Of a stretch of DNA of 64,000 nt, positions 46,985 through 55,178 are shown one piece after another. Each line of letters starts with the position of its first letter. Position 1 is the first letter of the stretch. A program made the translations under genes and the position numbers. The stretch comes from Desulfoscipio sp. XC116 (GTDB taxonomy: Bacteria; Bacillota; Desulfotomaculia; Desulfotomaculales; Desulfallaceae), in assembly GCF_039851975.1 (NCBI RefSeq), contig NZ_CP156660.1, forward strand, positions 3,229,035 through 3,293,034. Reading direction: 5' to 3'. A model generated the notes under the pieces. It was not told the DNA's origin and searched no databases. It saw only the letters and a program-made list of their open reading frames with translations.

Positions 46985-47014
46985 AACCGGGCATCAAAGA
47001 TATGATGCCCGGTT
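46985..47014. terminator. Terminator after the GerMN operon
   Basis: Stem AACCGGGCATCA/TGATGCCCGGTT with a short loop. The T run is weak on the plus strand. It could also serve the converging gene at 47038. Confidence 0.7.
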
Positions 47015-47037
47015 AAGCTTGCCGCAGGCGATATTAT

Positions 47038-47298
47038 TTAACGGTAACCCCAATACCAAATCAGTGCCGCCGCAACCATGAATGCTATTTTTACCATCAT
47101 TGATCTGCTTTTTCCCACCAACCCCTTATATTTAAGCCATTCCACCAAGCCGCTGGGAATCACAAACACAATAAATATGGCCCGGGCTATCGGCAAAAAC
47201 GAGGGGATATTAAGTGTCAACACCCACAATATTAAAGCCCACATAGCAATGGCCAGCGTAATGCGTATCGGCTGCTGCAATTTATTACCTTTTTCCAT
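47038..47298 (-). CDS. Small integral membrane protein
   Basis: 86 residues from ATG 47298. Three hydrophobic segments (about 13-33, 35-54, 68-84) with Lys-rich joints such as EWLKYKGLVGKSRS. No family recognised. A longer frame to 47367 adds a Gly-rich part without a better start. It is a single gene, converging on the GerMN operon. Confidence 0.55.
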   Translation of the reverse strand: MEKGNKLQQPIRITLAIAMWALILWVLTLNIPSFLPIARAIFIVFVIPSGLVEWLKYKGLVGKSRSMMVKIAFMVAAALIWYWGYR

Positions 47299-47414
47299 CA
47301 ACAGGCCACCAACCCCCTTTATACATACACTTCCCCTTATCGGCAAAAAATCCTGCAGCACAATCAAACTGGCGACAAGACCTTAAAGGCCAATTATCAC
47401 AATGCCGCGCCAGC

Positions 47415-47603
47415 TTATACTAATTTCAACAATCCTTTTGCGCGGGCAAAAAAATACCCGTCTAAAAGCGACGGGATTGCTGAGAGAGATTTAGGAGGCT
47501 GGTTACTGCTCACTGCAGTATCTATAGTATTACACAGTTGTTCTTTTTTATACCCGGTACGCAGCATCACCAAATAATATTGCCATATCAAACATAAATT
47601 CAC
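47415..47603 (-). CDS. Doubtful 62-aa ORF
   Basis: A GTG-start frame with AAAGG overlapping its start. Its last 20 codons run through a terminator hairpin (47448-47475), which argues against the full-length frame. A 14-codon frame (ATG at about 47592) in the other phase has better ribosome-site spacing. Either a small gene or nothing. The surrounding 47299-47709 holds only this and two terminators. Confidence 0.2.
   Translation of the reverse strand: MNLCLIWQYYLVMLRTGYKKEQLCNTIDTAVSSNQPPKSLSAIPSLLDGYFFARAKGLLKLV
47448..47475 (-). terminator. Rho-independent terminator
   Basis: CCCGTC/GACGGG with a seven-base loop, followed by a seven-T run, minus strand. Confidence 0.7.
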
Positions 47604-47642
47604 CTTTCAGCAGCAAAAGAAAACACAACCCCATAACTTAGA

Positions 47643-47671
47643 CAAAAATAAACCCCCGCGTTTGGGGGGTT
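47643..47671 (-). terminator. Rho-independent terminator
   Basis: AACCCCC/GGGGGTT stem followed by TATTTTTG on the minus strand, 40 bases after the small ORF at 47710-47775. Confidence 0.75.
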
Positions 47672-47709
47672 GGGAAAAGAGGTATATGTTAAACCAGGAA
47701 TAACCTTAG

Positions 47710-47775
47710 TTAAAATTCTGCCACAAAAAGCGTTAGGACTCTGTCATTATTACGACAACACCGTGTCTTCCCCAT
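47710..47775 (-). CDS. Possible 21-aa Cys-Cys peptide
   Basis: ATG 47775 follows a strong GGGGAGGTG box. The frame encodes MGKTRCCRNND and a hydrophobic end, 21 residues in all, and is followed by a terminator. The position, between the lipoprotein gene and the terminator, suggests expression. It could be a leader peptide or small protein; the adjacent Cys codons recall the Cys pair in the small ORF at 17533-17661. Confidence 0.35.
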   Translation of the reverse strand: MGKTRCCRNNDRVLTLFVAEF

Positions 47776-47868
47776 GACAAACACCTCCCCATCACCAACC
47801 CAACCGGCCTTTTAGCCCTATTCCCGGTTTAATTAGGTTTAATTAGTACGCCCGCTATATGCGAACGT

Positions 47869-48459
47869 TTAATTATCAATAGGAGTATCGGTAGGAGTAT
47901 CGGTTTTTTTAATAACATGACGAGCTATATTATGAATGGAATCAGCAAAAGAGTTGTAGTGCACCGTCCATAACGACTCTTCATTTTGCATACTAAAGGA
48001 TGCAGCTTCGCGCACTGTACCGTCAGGCATGGTATAAGACAGTGTTACTAAAGCCCCCCGCTCCCCTACCAATTGATAATTAACCACCGACCACTGTACG
48101 GGATGCAGCTGTGCCATTTCCTTTTGCAATTCCTCCACAGTAACTGCACTGCCGCCTTCATCCAAACCGTGCAGGCAATTGCCGACGTCTTGCATATCAT
48201 TTAAAATCAGGCTGTCTATAAGTACGGTCAGTGTTTGTTTAATGCCATCGAGATTCTCCCCGTGATCACCCGGCGTTAACACCGGATTACTGTTCTGTCC
48301 CGGCACCACGTCAACCACTTCCACCGTATCCCCGGCGGCTTTGTCATCGGCTTTTTTCTGTTCATCCGTCCCGGTTTGACCGGTCTGACTCCCCTTTAGA
48401 GCACATCCGGTACAAGCCAGAACCAACACTAAAAATATTACTAATAATTTTGAACGCAT
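47869..48459 (-). CDS. Hypothetical lipoprotein
   Basis: From ATG 48459 behind AAAGGAG, 196 residues. The signal peptide ends in LACTGC with lipid Cys at about 19. Then a Gly/Thr/Asp-rich linker and a compact domain (about 65-190) with VEELQKEMAQLHPVQW and ALVTLSYTMPDGT, resembling small lipoproteins of the NTF2/DUF4878 type, which I cannot confirm. It would be anchored on the outer membrane face. It is divergent from the coiled-coil gene at 48537. Confidence 0.65.
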   Translation of the reverse strand: MRSKLLVIFLVLVLACTGCALKGSQTGQTGTDEQKKADDKAAGDTVEVVDVVPGQNSNPVLTPGDHGENLDGIKQTLTVLIDSLILNDMQDVGNCLHGLDEGGSAVTVEELQKEMAQLHPVQWSVVNYQLVGERGALVTLSYTMPDGTVREAASFSMQNEESLWTVHYNSFADSIHNIARHVIKKTDTPTDTPIDN

Positions 48460-48536
48460 TTTATGGACTCCTTTCGGTTCCCCGGGTGGTTTTTTATGCA
48501 TATACTATTTATAATCTATATCAACAGGTGATAGGA

Positions 48537-48824
48537 ATGGATTGGGAAAAAAAATATCTGGAAAAACTTGAGAGTGAGCTTAGTGATTTACGCCAGCATT
48601 TAAATTCCATTGAACACAAAATAAATGAGAACCTGGAGCGTAATATGATCAAAATTTTAGCAAGCAACAGAGAACGTCATCAGGAATACCTTTCTCTGCA
48701 CCAACGTCTTGACGCCATGAGCGGGAAAGTGGACAGGGCTGTCCAGTGGAATGTAAAACTTTCAGTCAGCACGTTTATAGCCGTGGCCGGTCTGGTCATC
48801 ACCCTGGTTACCAAAATACTGTGA
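48537..48824 (+). CDS. Coiled-coil protein with C-terminal membrane anchor
   Basis: 95 residues from ATG 48537, with AGGTGATAGGA before it. Residues 1-70 are charged heptads (KYLEKLESELSDLRQHL, then KINENLERN) and predicted coiled coil. Residues 73-94 form a membrane helix. It resembles in layout the XhlA/haemolysin-like accessory proteins, but no phage genes are near. The function is unknown. Confidence 0.65.
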   Translation: MDWEKKYLEKLESELSDLRQHLNSIEHKINENLERNMIKILASNRERHQEYLSLHQRLDAMSGKVDRAVQWNVKLSVSTFIAVAGLVITLVTKIL

Positions 48825-48910
48825 TATACAAAAGCAATACAAAAGCCGGCGGCAACGCCCCGGACTTTTGTATTTAAGCGGAGATAACTCGTTACTTGAA
48901 GACTTTTCAT

Positions 48911-49342
48911 TTAACCCGCTACTTTTACCTCATTCATTTTATCATCAATATCCAATTTATCGACTATATCCATACCTTCCGCAACTATCCCGAAAACCGC
49001 GTACTGCCCGTCCAACCAGTCGGCATCTTCCTTCAATATGTAGAATTGCGAGCCGGCGGAATCGGGGTGCGCCGATCTGGCCATGGCCACCGCGCCCCGC
49101 ACGTTTGGCAAATCAGGGTGAGTCTCAAGCTTTATTGTCCAGCCCGGTCCTCCGGTGCCGTTGCCTTTTGGGTCGCCACCCTGAACCACCCAGTGCTCCA
49201 CCCGATGAAAGGCCAGCCCGTTATAAAAACCATCATTAGTTAATTTTAGAAAATTTTCTACCGTCACAGGCATTTTTTCCGGGTATAATTCCAATTTAAT
49301 GTTTCCTTTGTCAGTACTGATGAGTACTTGCTGCGTTGCCAC
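48911..49342 (-). CDS. Cyclophilin-type peptidyl-prolyl cis-trans isomerase
   Basis: 143 residues from GTG 49342, seven bases after AGGAG. Cyclophilin motifs: ENFLKLTNDGFYNGLAFHRV with active Arg, VVQGGDPKGNGTGGPGW, RGAVAMARSAHPDSAGSQFYI and the aromatic of QYAVFG. Compact cytoplasmic form without signal peptide. It assists folding by isomerising prolyl bonds. The longer frame to 49369 has no ribosome site. Confidence 0.92.
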   Translation of the reverse strand: MATQQVLISTDKGNIKLELYPEKMPVTVENFLKLTNDGFYNGLAFHRVEHWVVQGGDPKGNGTGGPGWTIKLETHPDLPNVRGAVAMARSAHPDSAGSQFYILKEDADWLDGQYAVFGIVAEGMDIVDKLDIDDKMNEVKVAG

Positions 49343-49438
49343 TTTATCACTCCTCATAATTTTATCCAATCCCTATTATACACTAATACTATTGTTTTCA
49401 TATCACTACCCCGCCATATAATCAGGATAAACTTACAT

Positions 49439-50602
49439 TTAATCCTTTAAGTTAAAATCATTTCTTGCTTTTTTGGGTGGCCGGGGACCGTAATACTGGT
49501 AATAATCCACTTTTATATTGCCGTTGTAGAGCTTTCTTTTCTTAGTGGCCTGCCTGCCAAACAACCTTTCAAATTGCGGATGAGCGGCCAGCATGTAAAA
49601 AGACCAGGTATCCAGCCGGCTAAAGACCTGCCCCATTTCCCTGTACAGCCGTTCCACTTCCCGCTGTTCCCCCAATCGTTCGCCATAAGGCGGATTACAA
49701 ATAATCTTGCCGTATTTTTTACTTGATCGCACATCGGCAACCGGCAGGCGCTGGAAGTGAATCTGCTCTTCCACCCCCGCCTCGTCGGCATTTTGACGCG
49801 CCAGCCTTAAAACATCATTATCTATATCCGTGCCCACGATATCCAGAGACAGGTTATAACGGGCAAGATCATGAGTCTCTTTTCTGGCCTGTCGCCACAA
49901 TTCCCTTGGTATGGTGGGCCAGCTCTCGGAAACAAATTCCCGATTCATCCCCGGCGCAATATTTTGGCCGATCAGCGCCGCTTCAATAGGGATAGTGCCG
50001 GAACCACAGCAGGGATCCATTAAAACAGTGTCCGGATGCCAGTGCGATAATATTATTAACGCCGCAGCCAGTGTTTCTTTAAGAGGTGCCTGACTGGCCA
50101 GTTCCCGGTAACCCCTTTTATGTAACCCGGCACCGCTTGTATCAATGGTCAGGGTGGCGATATCTTTCAATAAAGCCACCTCAATCTTATATAGCGGTCC
50201 CTGTTCGGAAAACCATGACTGTTTATATTTTTGCTTCATGCTCTCAACAACTGCTTTTTTTACAATAGCCTGACAGTCAGATACGCTAAACAGGGTAGAC
50301 TTAACGGATTTGCCTTCCACAGGAAACCGGGCGTCACCAGGTATTAGTTCGGGCCAGGGCAACGCCCTGGTTTTTTCAAAGAGTTCGTCAAAAGTAGCAG
50401 CCTTAAATTCACCAACCTTCAGGCGCACCCTGTCCGCCGTGCGCAGCCATAAGTTGGCCCGACAGACAGCGGACAAATCCGCGTTAAAGGTAACCCTGCC
50501 ATTTTCCACTGTTACCTTTTGATAACCTAAATTTTTAACTTCCTGCGCGACAAGCGCCTCCAAACCAAAAGTAGCCGTAGCGATTAGTTCGACATTATCC
50601 AC
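49439..50602 (-). CDS. THUMP-domain RNA methyltransferase, RlmL-like
   Basis: 387 residues from GTG 50602 (AAAAGGTGG upstream). The THUMP region covers about 5-160. The Rossmann methyltransferase domain has MDPCCGSGTIPIEAAL (about 197), GTDIDNDVL (about 255) and catalytic IICNPPYGERL (about 308), the NPPY motif of N2-guanine or N6-adenine methyltransferases. The family (YpsC/RlmL) methylates G2445 of 23S rRNA in E. coli; the exact position here is inferred. Confidence 0.92.
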   Translation of the reverse strand: MDNVELIATATFGLEALVAQEVKNLGYQKVTVENGRVTFNADLSAVCRANLWLRTADRVRLKVGEFKAATFDELFEKTRALPWPELIPGDARFPVEGKSVKSTLFSVSDCQAIVKKAVVESMKQKYKQSWFSEQGPLYKIEVALLKDIATLTIDTSGAGLHKRGYRELASQAPLKETLAAALIILSHWHPDTVLMDPCCGSGTIPIEAALIGQNIAPGMNREFVSESWPTIPRELWRQARKETHDLARYNLSLDIVGTDIDNDVLRLARQNADEAGVEEQIHFQRLPVADVRSSKKYGKIICNPPYGERLGEQREVERLYREMGQVFSRLDTWSFYMLAAHPQFERLFGRQATKKRKLYNGNIKVDYYQYYGPRPPKKARNDFNLKD

Positions 50603-50712
50603 TTGAATCCACCTTTTAGACTATAATATTTAGTTTTGAATAATTTAGTATTCCCGATATTTGTGGATTCACCTGCTTATTTTTAACTGTTTGTGGCCGG
50701 GAAAAAGGCAAA

Positions 50713-51189
50713 TTAATTTTCACCGTTTTTTTTCCAAGACGCATCCGGTTCTTTGGGCACTTTAATTATCTGACCTACTTGAAGAGTAGTTTTTACAGTT
50801 AAACCATTTAATTTAGCCAAGTGCGACGCATAACTGCCGGTACCGTAATATCTCACGCAAATACTGCCCAGGGTATCATTTTTCTTTACATCATGATAGA
50901 TAACCGAAATCGGTTGATTAACTCTTTGGTTGTCGTTTAATTGTTTCTTAAGCGAGGCATTATCTTCTTTAAGAACGCCATTTTTAATTTTCATTGTGGT
51001 ATTATCCGCAACCAGGCGATCTATTTCATTATGTAAAATTAAACTGGCTCCGCCATAGCCCAGCAGTATAAATAGAAGCGCGAGCAGAATATGGACTATA
51101 CGAACCCTCCACCCCAATACACCTTTTCCATTACTAATTTGCTTCTCTATCTCTCTAACAGATTTGCCTTCATAATCGGCAGGTTTCAT
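50713..51189 (-). CDS. Membrane-anchored LysM protein
   Basis: 158 residues. A short cytoplasmic part, a membrane helix at about 31-52, a coiled coil (about 55-88: NEIDRLVADNTTMKIKNG) and a C-terminal LysM domain (about 103-148: KKNDTLGSICVRYYGTGSY, GQIIKVP) that binds peptidoglycan. The start ATG 51189 follows GAGGGAA. It probably has a cell-wall role, possibly during sporulation. Confidence 0.85.
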   Translation of the reverse strand: MKPADYEGKSVREIEKQISNGKGVLGWRVRIVHILLALLFILLGYGGASLILHNEIDRLVADNTTMKIKNGVLKEDNASLKKQLNDNQRVNQPISVIYHDVKKNDTLGSICVRYYGTGSYASHLAKLNGLTVKTTLQVGQIIKVPKEPDASWKKNGEN

Positions 51190-51426
51190 AACATTCCCTC
51201 ACATATTCATTATATAGCATATTATAACATAGCGCCCATTACCCAACAATTCTTGTTCAACAACCCTTGCAAAGTTATATAACCGATAGCATTCCAAGAC
51301 TCCGTTACATTATCCCCATATTAAATACAACTGTCATCCAGAGTATTTAAACTGCTTAGGGACAGCCAAGATGAGTTGAAATATCTCGTTAGGCAACGGA
51401 TCGACCGCCGGATAACCTAATGTAAA

Positions 51427-51837
51427 TTATAATTTTTGCTCTATTTCCGTAACACATTTAGTTTTGATTTTTTCAACCAGGAATTGCAGGGCATCTATAA
51501 CATGTGGTCTAATATCGCCGCCTATCAGTACATACATTATGTCGTCACCAACCTCAAGCCGGCCTTCATTAAGCCAGACTTTAACGTAAAAAACGCCATC
51601 CATTTTATAAGTTTCCGCAATCGCCGCATCTACTTTCACCGCGTCATAGGCAAATTCCATTCCTTTTACCAACGAACCATCATCAAGCCCCTGGCGGACT
51701 TTAGCTTTGGGCGTCTGACGCACAACACCGTTATGGACTAAAAACATCCCTTCCTGTAAAGCCATTGGATCCGCTTTTGCTTCTTTGAGCCATTCATCAA
51801 TAGATGGTGATATTTTTTTCATTTTTTCATTAATCAT
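51427..51837 (-). CDS. MoaE-like protein (molybdopterin synthase catalytic subunit family)
   Basis: 136 residues. MFLVHNGVVRQTPK (about 31), GMEFAYD (about 60), VKVWLNEGRLEVGDDIMYV (about 85) and a C-terminal VDALQFLVEKIKTKC-like end match the MoaE fold as it occurs in clostridial relatives; the classic MoaE HxG and Lys residues are only partly recognisable. It may have a sulfur-transfer role in molybdopterin synthesis or a different one, as no other moa gene is near. The start ATG 51837 follows AAGGAGTG. Confidence 0.6.
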   Translation of the reverse strand: MINEKMKKISPSIDEWLKEAKADPMALQEGMFLVHNGVVRQTPKAKVRQGLDDGSLVKGMEFAYDAVKVDAAIAETYKMDGVFYVKVWLNEGRLEVGDDIMYVLIGGDIRPHVIDALQFLVEKIKTKCVTEIEQKL

Positions 51838-52356
51838 AACTCAATACACTCCTTAAAATAATTGCGGTTTATGCACACAAGTTTCCACGCAGTCCAATTC
51901 CATACCTTCATAACATTTGCATGTTATACATCATATTTCATTTTTAGTCTTTCGGGGAGAACCATTCTCTCCGTGGGTTTTGATAGAATGCTGGTATTGG
52001 TACGTAATTTTTAATAGATTATAGATTCATTACTATTATGCCACTCATTACTTGAGTTAGACCTGTAAACCCGGCATTATGGAGCAATAGAGCACAAAAA
52101 CCCGAGGAGCATAAGGAATAATTCACATAAAAATTATTCCTTATGCTGTTTTGTCGATACGATTTCCAGTCTAAGATCCAGTGCATCAAGAGTTTACTTT
52201 TTAAAACATAAAGACCGGCTTTAGGCCTTATTTTCTTTTTGCAATGGGTGGGTTATTGTACCGTTCAATTAGTTGTGCTTGGTGGGAATTACCCCCTTGA
52301 CTGACTGGTGGTAATTTGTTAATATTAATACTGCGGTGCGGCAAATAAGTTAATAT
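51838..52356. other. Intergenic region with a perfect hairpin
   Basis: No gene with a start site. A 14-bp inverted repeat CATAAGGAATAATT/AATTATTCCTTATG lies at 52108-52144, and a weaker GGGGAGA/TCTCTCC hairpin near 51953-51971 is followed by a short T run. Confidence 0.5.
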
Positions 52357-52431
52357 GGCGACATAGCCAAGTGGTAAGGCAGAGGACTGCAAATCCTTCA
52401 TCCCCCAGTTCAAATCTGGGTGTCGCCTCCA
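52357..52431 (+). tRNA. tRNA-Cys (GCA)
   Basis: GGCGACA acceptor arm pairs with TGTCGCC, the anticodon loop CTGCAAA gives GCA, and the T arm reads CCCAGTTCAAATCTGGG. CCA is encoded. A terminator follows. Confidence 0.95.
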
Positions 52432-52444
52432 GTTTTTCAAAGGA

Positions 52445-52482
52445 AAGCTGAGGAATTAATCCTTGGCTTTTTTGTTTTTTAG
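52445..52482 (+). terminator. Terminator after tRNA-Cys
   Basis: AAGCTGAGGA/TCCTTGGCTT stem with a T-rich tail, 14 bases after the tRNA. Confidence 0.75.
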
Positions 52483-52533
52483 TGCCTTGGTAAAGAGGTA
52501 AAGGATGCGTTAACGCATCCTTTTAATTACCCA

Positions 52534-53862
52534 TTATATTATTCCGGACTGCCCGGCAAATGCTGCTTGTGCCGCCGCCCCTGCATCCACCAAGCCGGCC
52601 CCCTGTTCGTTGGCGGAGTATTCACCTAATGAACGGCACGAACTAATCAGCCGTTCCTTGACCTGATCCGGAATAAGATCGGGTTGGGCTTCCAACAGCA
52701 GAGCCACTACCCCGCAGCAGATAGGCGTGGCCATGGAAGTACCGGAAAGAACGGTATAGTCATTGTCATACCGGGATACACTGTCTTTCTTATCCAACTG
52801 CGAATCGGGTGCCCGCAAGGAAATAATATTAACGCCCGGCGTCAACAGGTCTGGTTTGGCAAGCCCATCTACGGTGGGACCCCGACTGGAGAAGTCAGCT
52901 ATATCATCATCGCTTATATCGGTGGTATTATAATCATCGGATGCCCCCACTGTTATGATTACCGGGTCAATCCCAGGAGTGCCGACAGTGTTTTCGGCAG
53001 GCCCGTCGTTACCCGCGGCAGCGCAGACCACTACACCCGACCGCCAAAGTTCTTCCACCGCCAAGCATAGAGGGTCCTCCTTATAGGATTGCAGTGCGGA
53101 ACTCCCCAGGGATAGATTAACTACTTTAATATTATACTGGACATGATTATCTCGACACCACTGCACAGCCTCAATAACCGTGGATAAACTGCCCGCCCCG
53201 TATTTATCCAACACCTTGAGGCCCACCAAACCCGCCCCCGGCGCCGGACCACGAAATTTACCATCGGAGCGGCCGCCATCCCCGGCGGCACAACCTGCCA
53301 CATGGGTACCATGACCGTTATCGTCATACGCTGCCGTTGCATTTTTAACAAAATCCTTAAAAAAAACAATTCTATCCATTACATCCGGATGCGGGTATAT
53401 TCCGGTATCTATCACCGCCACCGTTACTCCGGCTCCGGTGTATTTCGCTCCGTCCGGAGATTGCCATAATTCCGGGGCTTCCACCGCGGGGGATGCTATG
53501 TTTAAAAGCGCCCTTACCTCGTAGTCATACCAGATCTTAACTACGGACATATGCTGTACTATTTGTTCCAATCGCTCCACGCTAAGTTTCGCCGACACTG
53601 CGTTAATAATATTCAGCTCTTTTTTAACTTTAATCCCCAGCATGTTGGATAATGTTTGCAGTCCGACATTATCCCTCAGCAAGGGGTCAAGCTGGATGAT
53701 AACCTTATGTTTATGCCACTTTCTCTTTAATTTGCGCACCAATCCTTGCAAAAAACACGGTACATATCTAACAGGCTTATAATCGGCCACCAGCCTTTTC
53801 TTTAAATTGGCGCACATCTTGAGCCTGTTCTCCCGTATCCATTTGACCTGCTGCAATAACAT
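52534..53862 (-). CDS. Subtilisin-like serine protease (S8 family)
   Basis: From ATG 53862, eight bases after GGGAGG, 442 residues. The catalytic triad is clear: Asp in VAVIDTGIYPHPD (about 152), His in NGHGTHVAG (about 188) and Ser in LSGTSMATP (about 385), with the oxyanion Asn in AAAGNDGP (about 283). An I9-like pro-region covers about 50-120. There is no signal peptide, so it resembles the intracellular or sporulation-associated S8 proteases. The longer frame to 53895 lacks a ribosome site. Confidence 0.92.
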   Translation of the reverse strand: MLLQQVKWIRENRLKMCANLKKRLVADYKPVRYVPCFLQGLVRKLKRKWHKHKVIIQLDPLLRDNVGLQTLSNMLGIKVKKELNIINAVSAKLSVERLEQIVQHMSVVKIWYDYEVRALLNIASPAVEAPELWQSPDGAKYTGAGVTVAVIDTGIYPHPDVMDRIVFFKDFVKNATAAYDDNGHGTHVAGCAAGDGGRSDGKFRGPAPGAGLVGLKVLDKYGAGSLSTVIEAVQWCRDNHVQYNIKVVNLSLGSSALQSYKEDPLCLAVEELWRSGVVVCAAAGNDGPAENTVGTPGIDPVIITVGASDDYNTTDISDDDIADFSSRGPTVDGLAKPDLLTPGVNIISLRAPDSQLDKKDSVSRYDNDYTVLSGTSMATPICCGVVALLLEAQPDLIPDQVKERLISSCRSLGEYSANEQGAGLVDAGAAAQAAFAGQSGII

Positions 53863-54058
53863 GATTAAAACCTCCCATAAGCAATTAATTAACATGTTAT
53901 TCCAACACGGGGAAATACGTTACTGTTTCAACAGAGCACCGGGCCCCTAAAGCAGCAAGAAAACGGCACACCGCCGGACCCGCCCGGAGGTGTGCCCGGC
54001 GTCTATGGGAGGAGACCTACCATATGAAAAGGGTTGGGTAAGGTCTTTTGCCCGACCA

Positions 54059-54327
54059 TTACTTATCGTTATAATGTCCACGGCATTGAGCAATTTCAAT
54101 ATTATTGTTGCCTTGTACACGATATATCAGGCGGTTCGTATCATCAATACGTCTGCTCCACCACCCGGTCATATTGCCCCGCAATGGCTCCGGCTTTCCC
54201 AAACCCTCAAAAGCATTTCGTGAAATGTCCTGTAAAAGCTGATTTATTCTGCGCAACACTTTTTGTCCTGTCCCTGCCAATAAACATAATCTTCCCAACC
54301 TTCTGGCAGGAACACCAGATTACTCAT
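54059..54327 (-). pseudogene. YoeB/Txe toxin gene with a one-base frameshift
   Basis: The start ATG 54327 overlaps the antitoxin stop. The first 20 codons give SNLVFLPEGWEDYVYWQGQD, the YoeB N-terminus. Around 54256-54264 one base is missing (AAAAAGTGTTG where AAAAAGGTGTTG is expected). The frame then continues VLRRINQLLQDISRNAFEG, GKPEPLRGN, the active region WWSRRIDDTNRLIYRV and a final CRGHY. Reading length 269 bases fits a 90-codon gene minus one base. Either inactive or a sequencing error. YoeB cleaves mRNA on the ribosome. Confidence 0.85.
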
Positions 54328-54595
54328 TGGCCATTTCCTCTAATTCGGTCATCGTTTTTACAATTGGCTTACTTTTTCCAGTTTCATAATCACTGATGGA
54401 CTTTTGTAAACGAGCCTGATTCTCAGCAGAATAAAATGGGTCGGATATACGCAAATCAAATGGAATACCGCCGTATCTAACTACTTGCTTATAAAAAACA
54501 TTTGTTGCGGCAGACATAGACAAACCAAGTTCCGTAAAAATTTCTTCAGCTTTCTTTTTTAAATTATCATCAACACGAATATTTACATTTGCCAC
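54320..54595 (-). CDS. RelB/DinJ family antitoxin
   Basis: 91 residues from GTG 54595, with AAGGAGTG upstream. The N-terminal ribbon-helix-helix (MANVNIRVDDNLKKKAE, LGLSMSAATNVFYKQVV) binds operator DNA and the C-terminal half would wrap the toxin. It would neutralise and autoregulate with the YoeB-type toxin that overlaps its stop. With the toxin frameshifted, the antitoxin may be a relic or serve other toxins. Confidence 0.87.
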   Translation of the reverse strand: MANVNIRVDDNLKKKAEEIFTELGLSMSAATNVFYKQVVRYGGIPFDLRISDPFYSAENQARLQKSISDYETGKSKPIVKTMTELEEMANE

Positions 54596-54778
54596 TTCAA
54601 AAGCACTCCTTTCGTACTTTTATTATATACAAAATCATCCTCGATTACCGATATAAATATTTACATTTTCAACACAACGTCATTTTTAATCAAGTATTAT
54701 GAATTATCTACAACCATATCTTCAATTTAGCCTTGGTTTTTTTCAGCTGCCGCAACTTCAAATACTATTATAAATATG

Positions 54779-54826
54779 AAAAAAGCTACGTTCTCGTTGG
54801 CTTATTACCAACAAAAATATAGCTTA
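54779..54826 (-). terminator. Terminator of the tRNA operon
   Basis: Outer pair AAGCTA/TAGCTT and inner GTTGG/CCAAC, followed by T residues on the minus strand, five bases after tRNA-Gly. Between 54596 and 54778 nothing is recognised. Confidence 0.6.
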
Positions 54827-54831
54827 TAACT

Positions 54832-54906
54832 TGGAGCGGAAGACGGGATTCGAACCCGCGACCCTCGCCTTGGCAAGGCGATGCTCTACCACTGAGCTAC
54901 TTCCGC
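54832..54906 (-). tRNA. tRNA-Gly (GCC)
   Basis: GCGGAAG acceptor, anticodon loop TTGCCAA, T arm CGCGGGTTCGAATCCCG, and encoded CCA. Third of three tRNAs in transcription order. Confidence 0.96.
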
Positions 54907-54909
54907 ACA

Positions 54910-54985
<76 letters not shown>

Positions 54986-54991
54986 TTATAT

Positions 54992-55070
54992 TGGCGGAGC
55001 TGACGGGAATCGAACCCGCGATCTTCGGCGTGACAGGCCGACATGTTAGACCGCTACACCACAGCTCCGC
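54992..55070 (-). tRNA. tRNA-Asp (GTC)
   Basis: GCGGAGC acceptor, anticodon loop CTGTCAC, T arm CGCGGGTTCGATTCCCG, encoded CCA. First tRNA of the operon. Confidence 0.96.
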
Positions 55071-55178
55071 ACTTGCCCCGAACCGGTTTTCTTAAAAGCC
55101 CCGATCCGTCGACATTCCTAAGTATACAAAAAAAATGCTTTCGTGTCAAATGAATTTTTTTCAGACGACTCATTTTAA

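Noticed and set aside
52228-52440. Minus-strand 70-codon frame over tRNA-Cys
   Set aside because: It is the reverse complement of a clear tRNA and lacks a start site.
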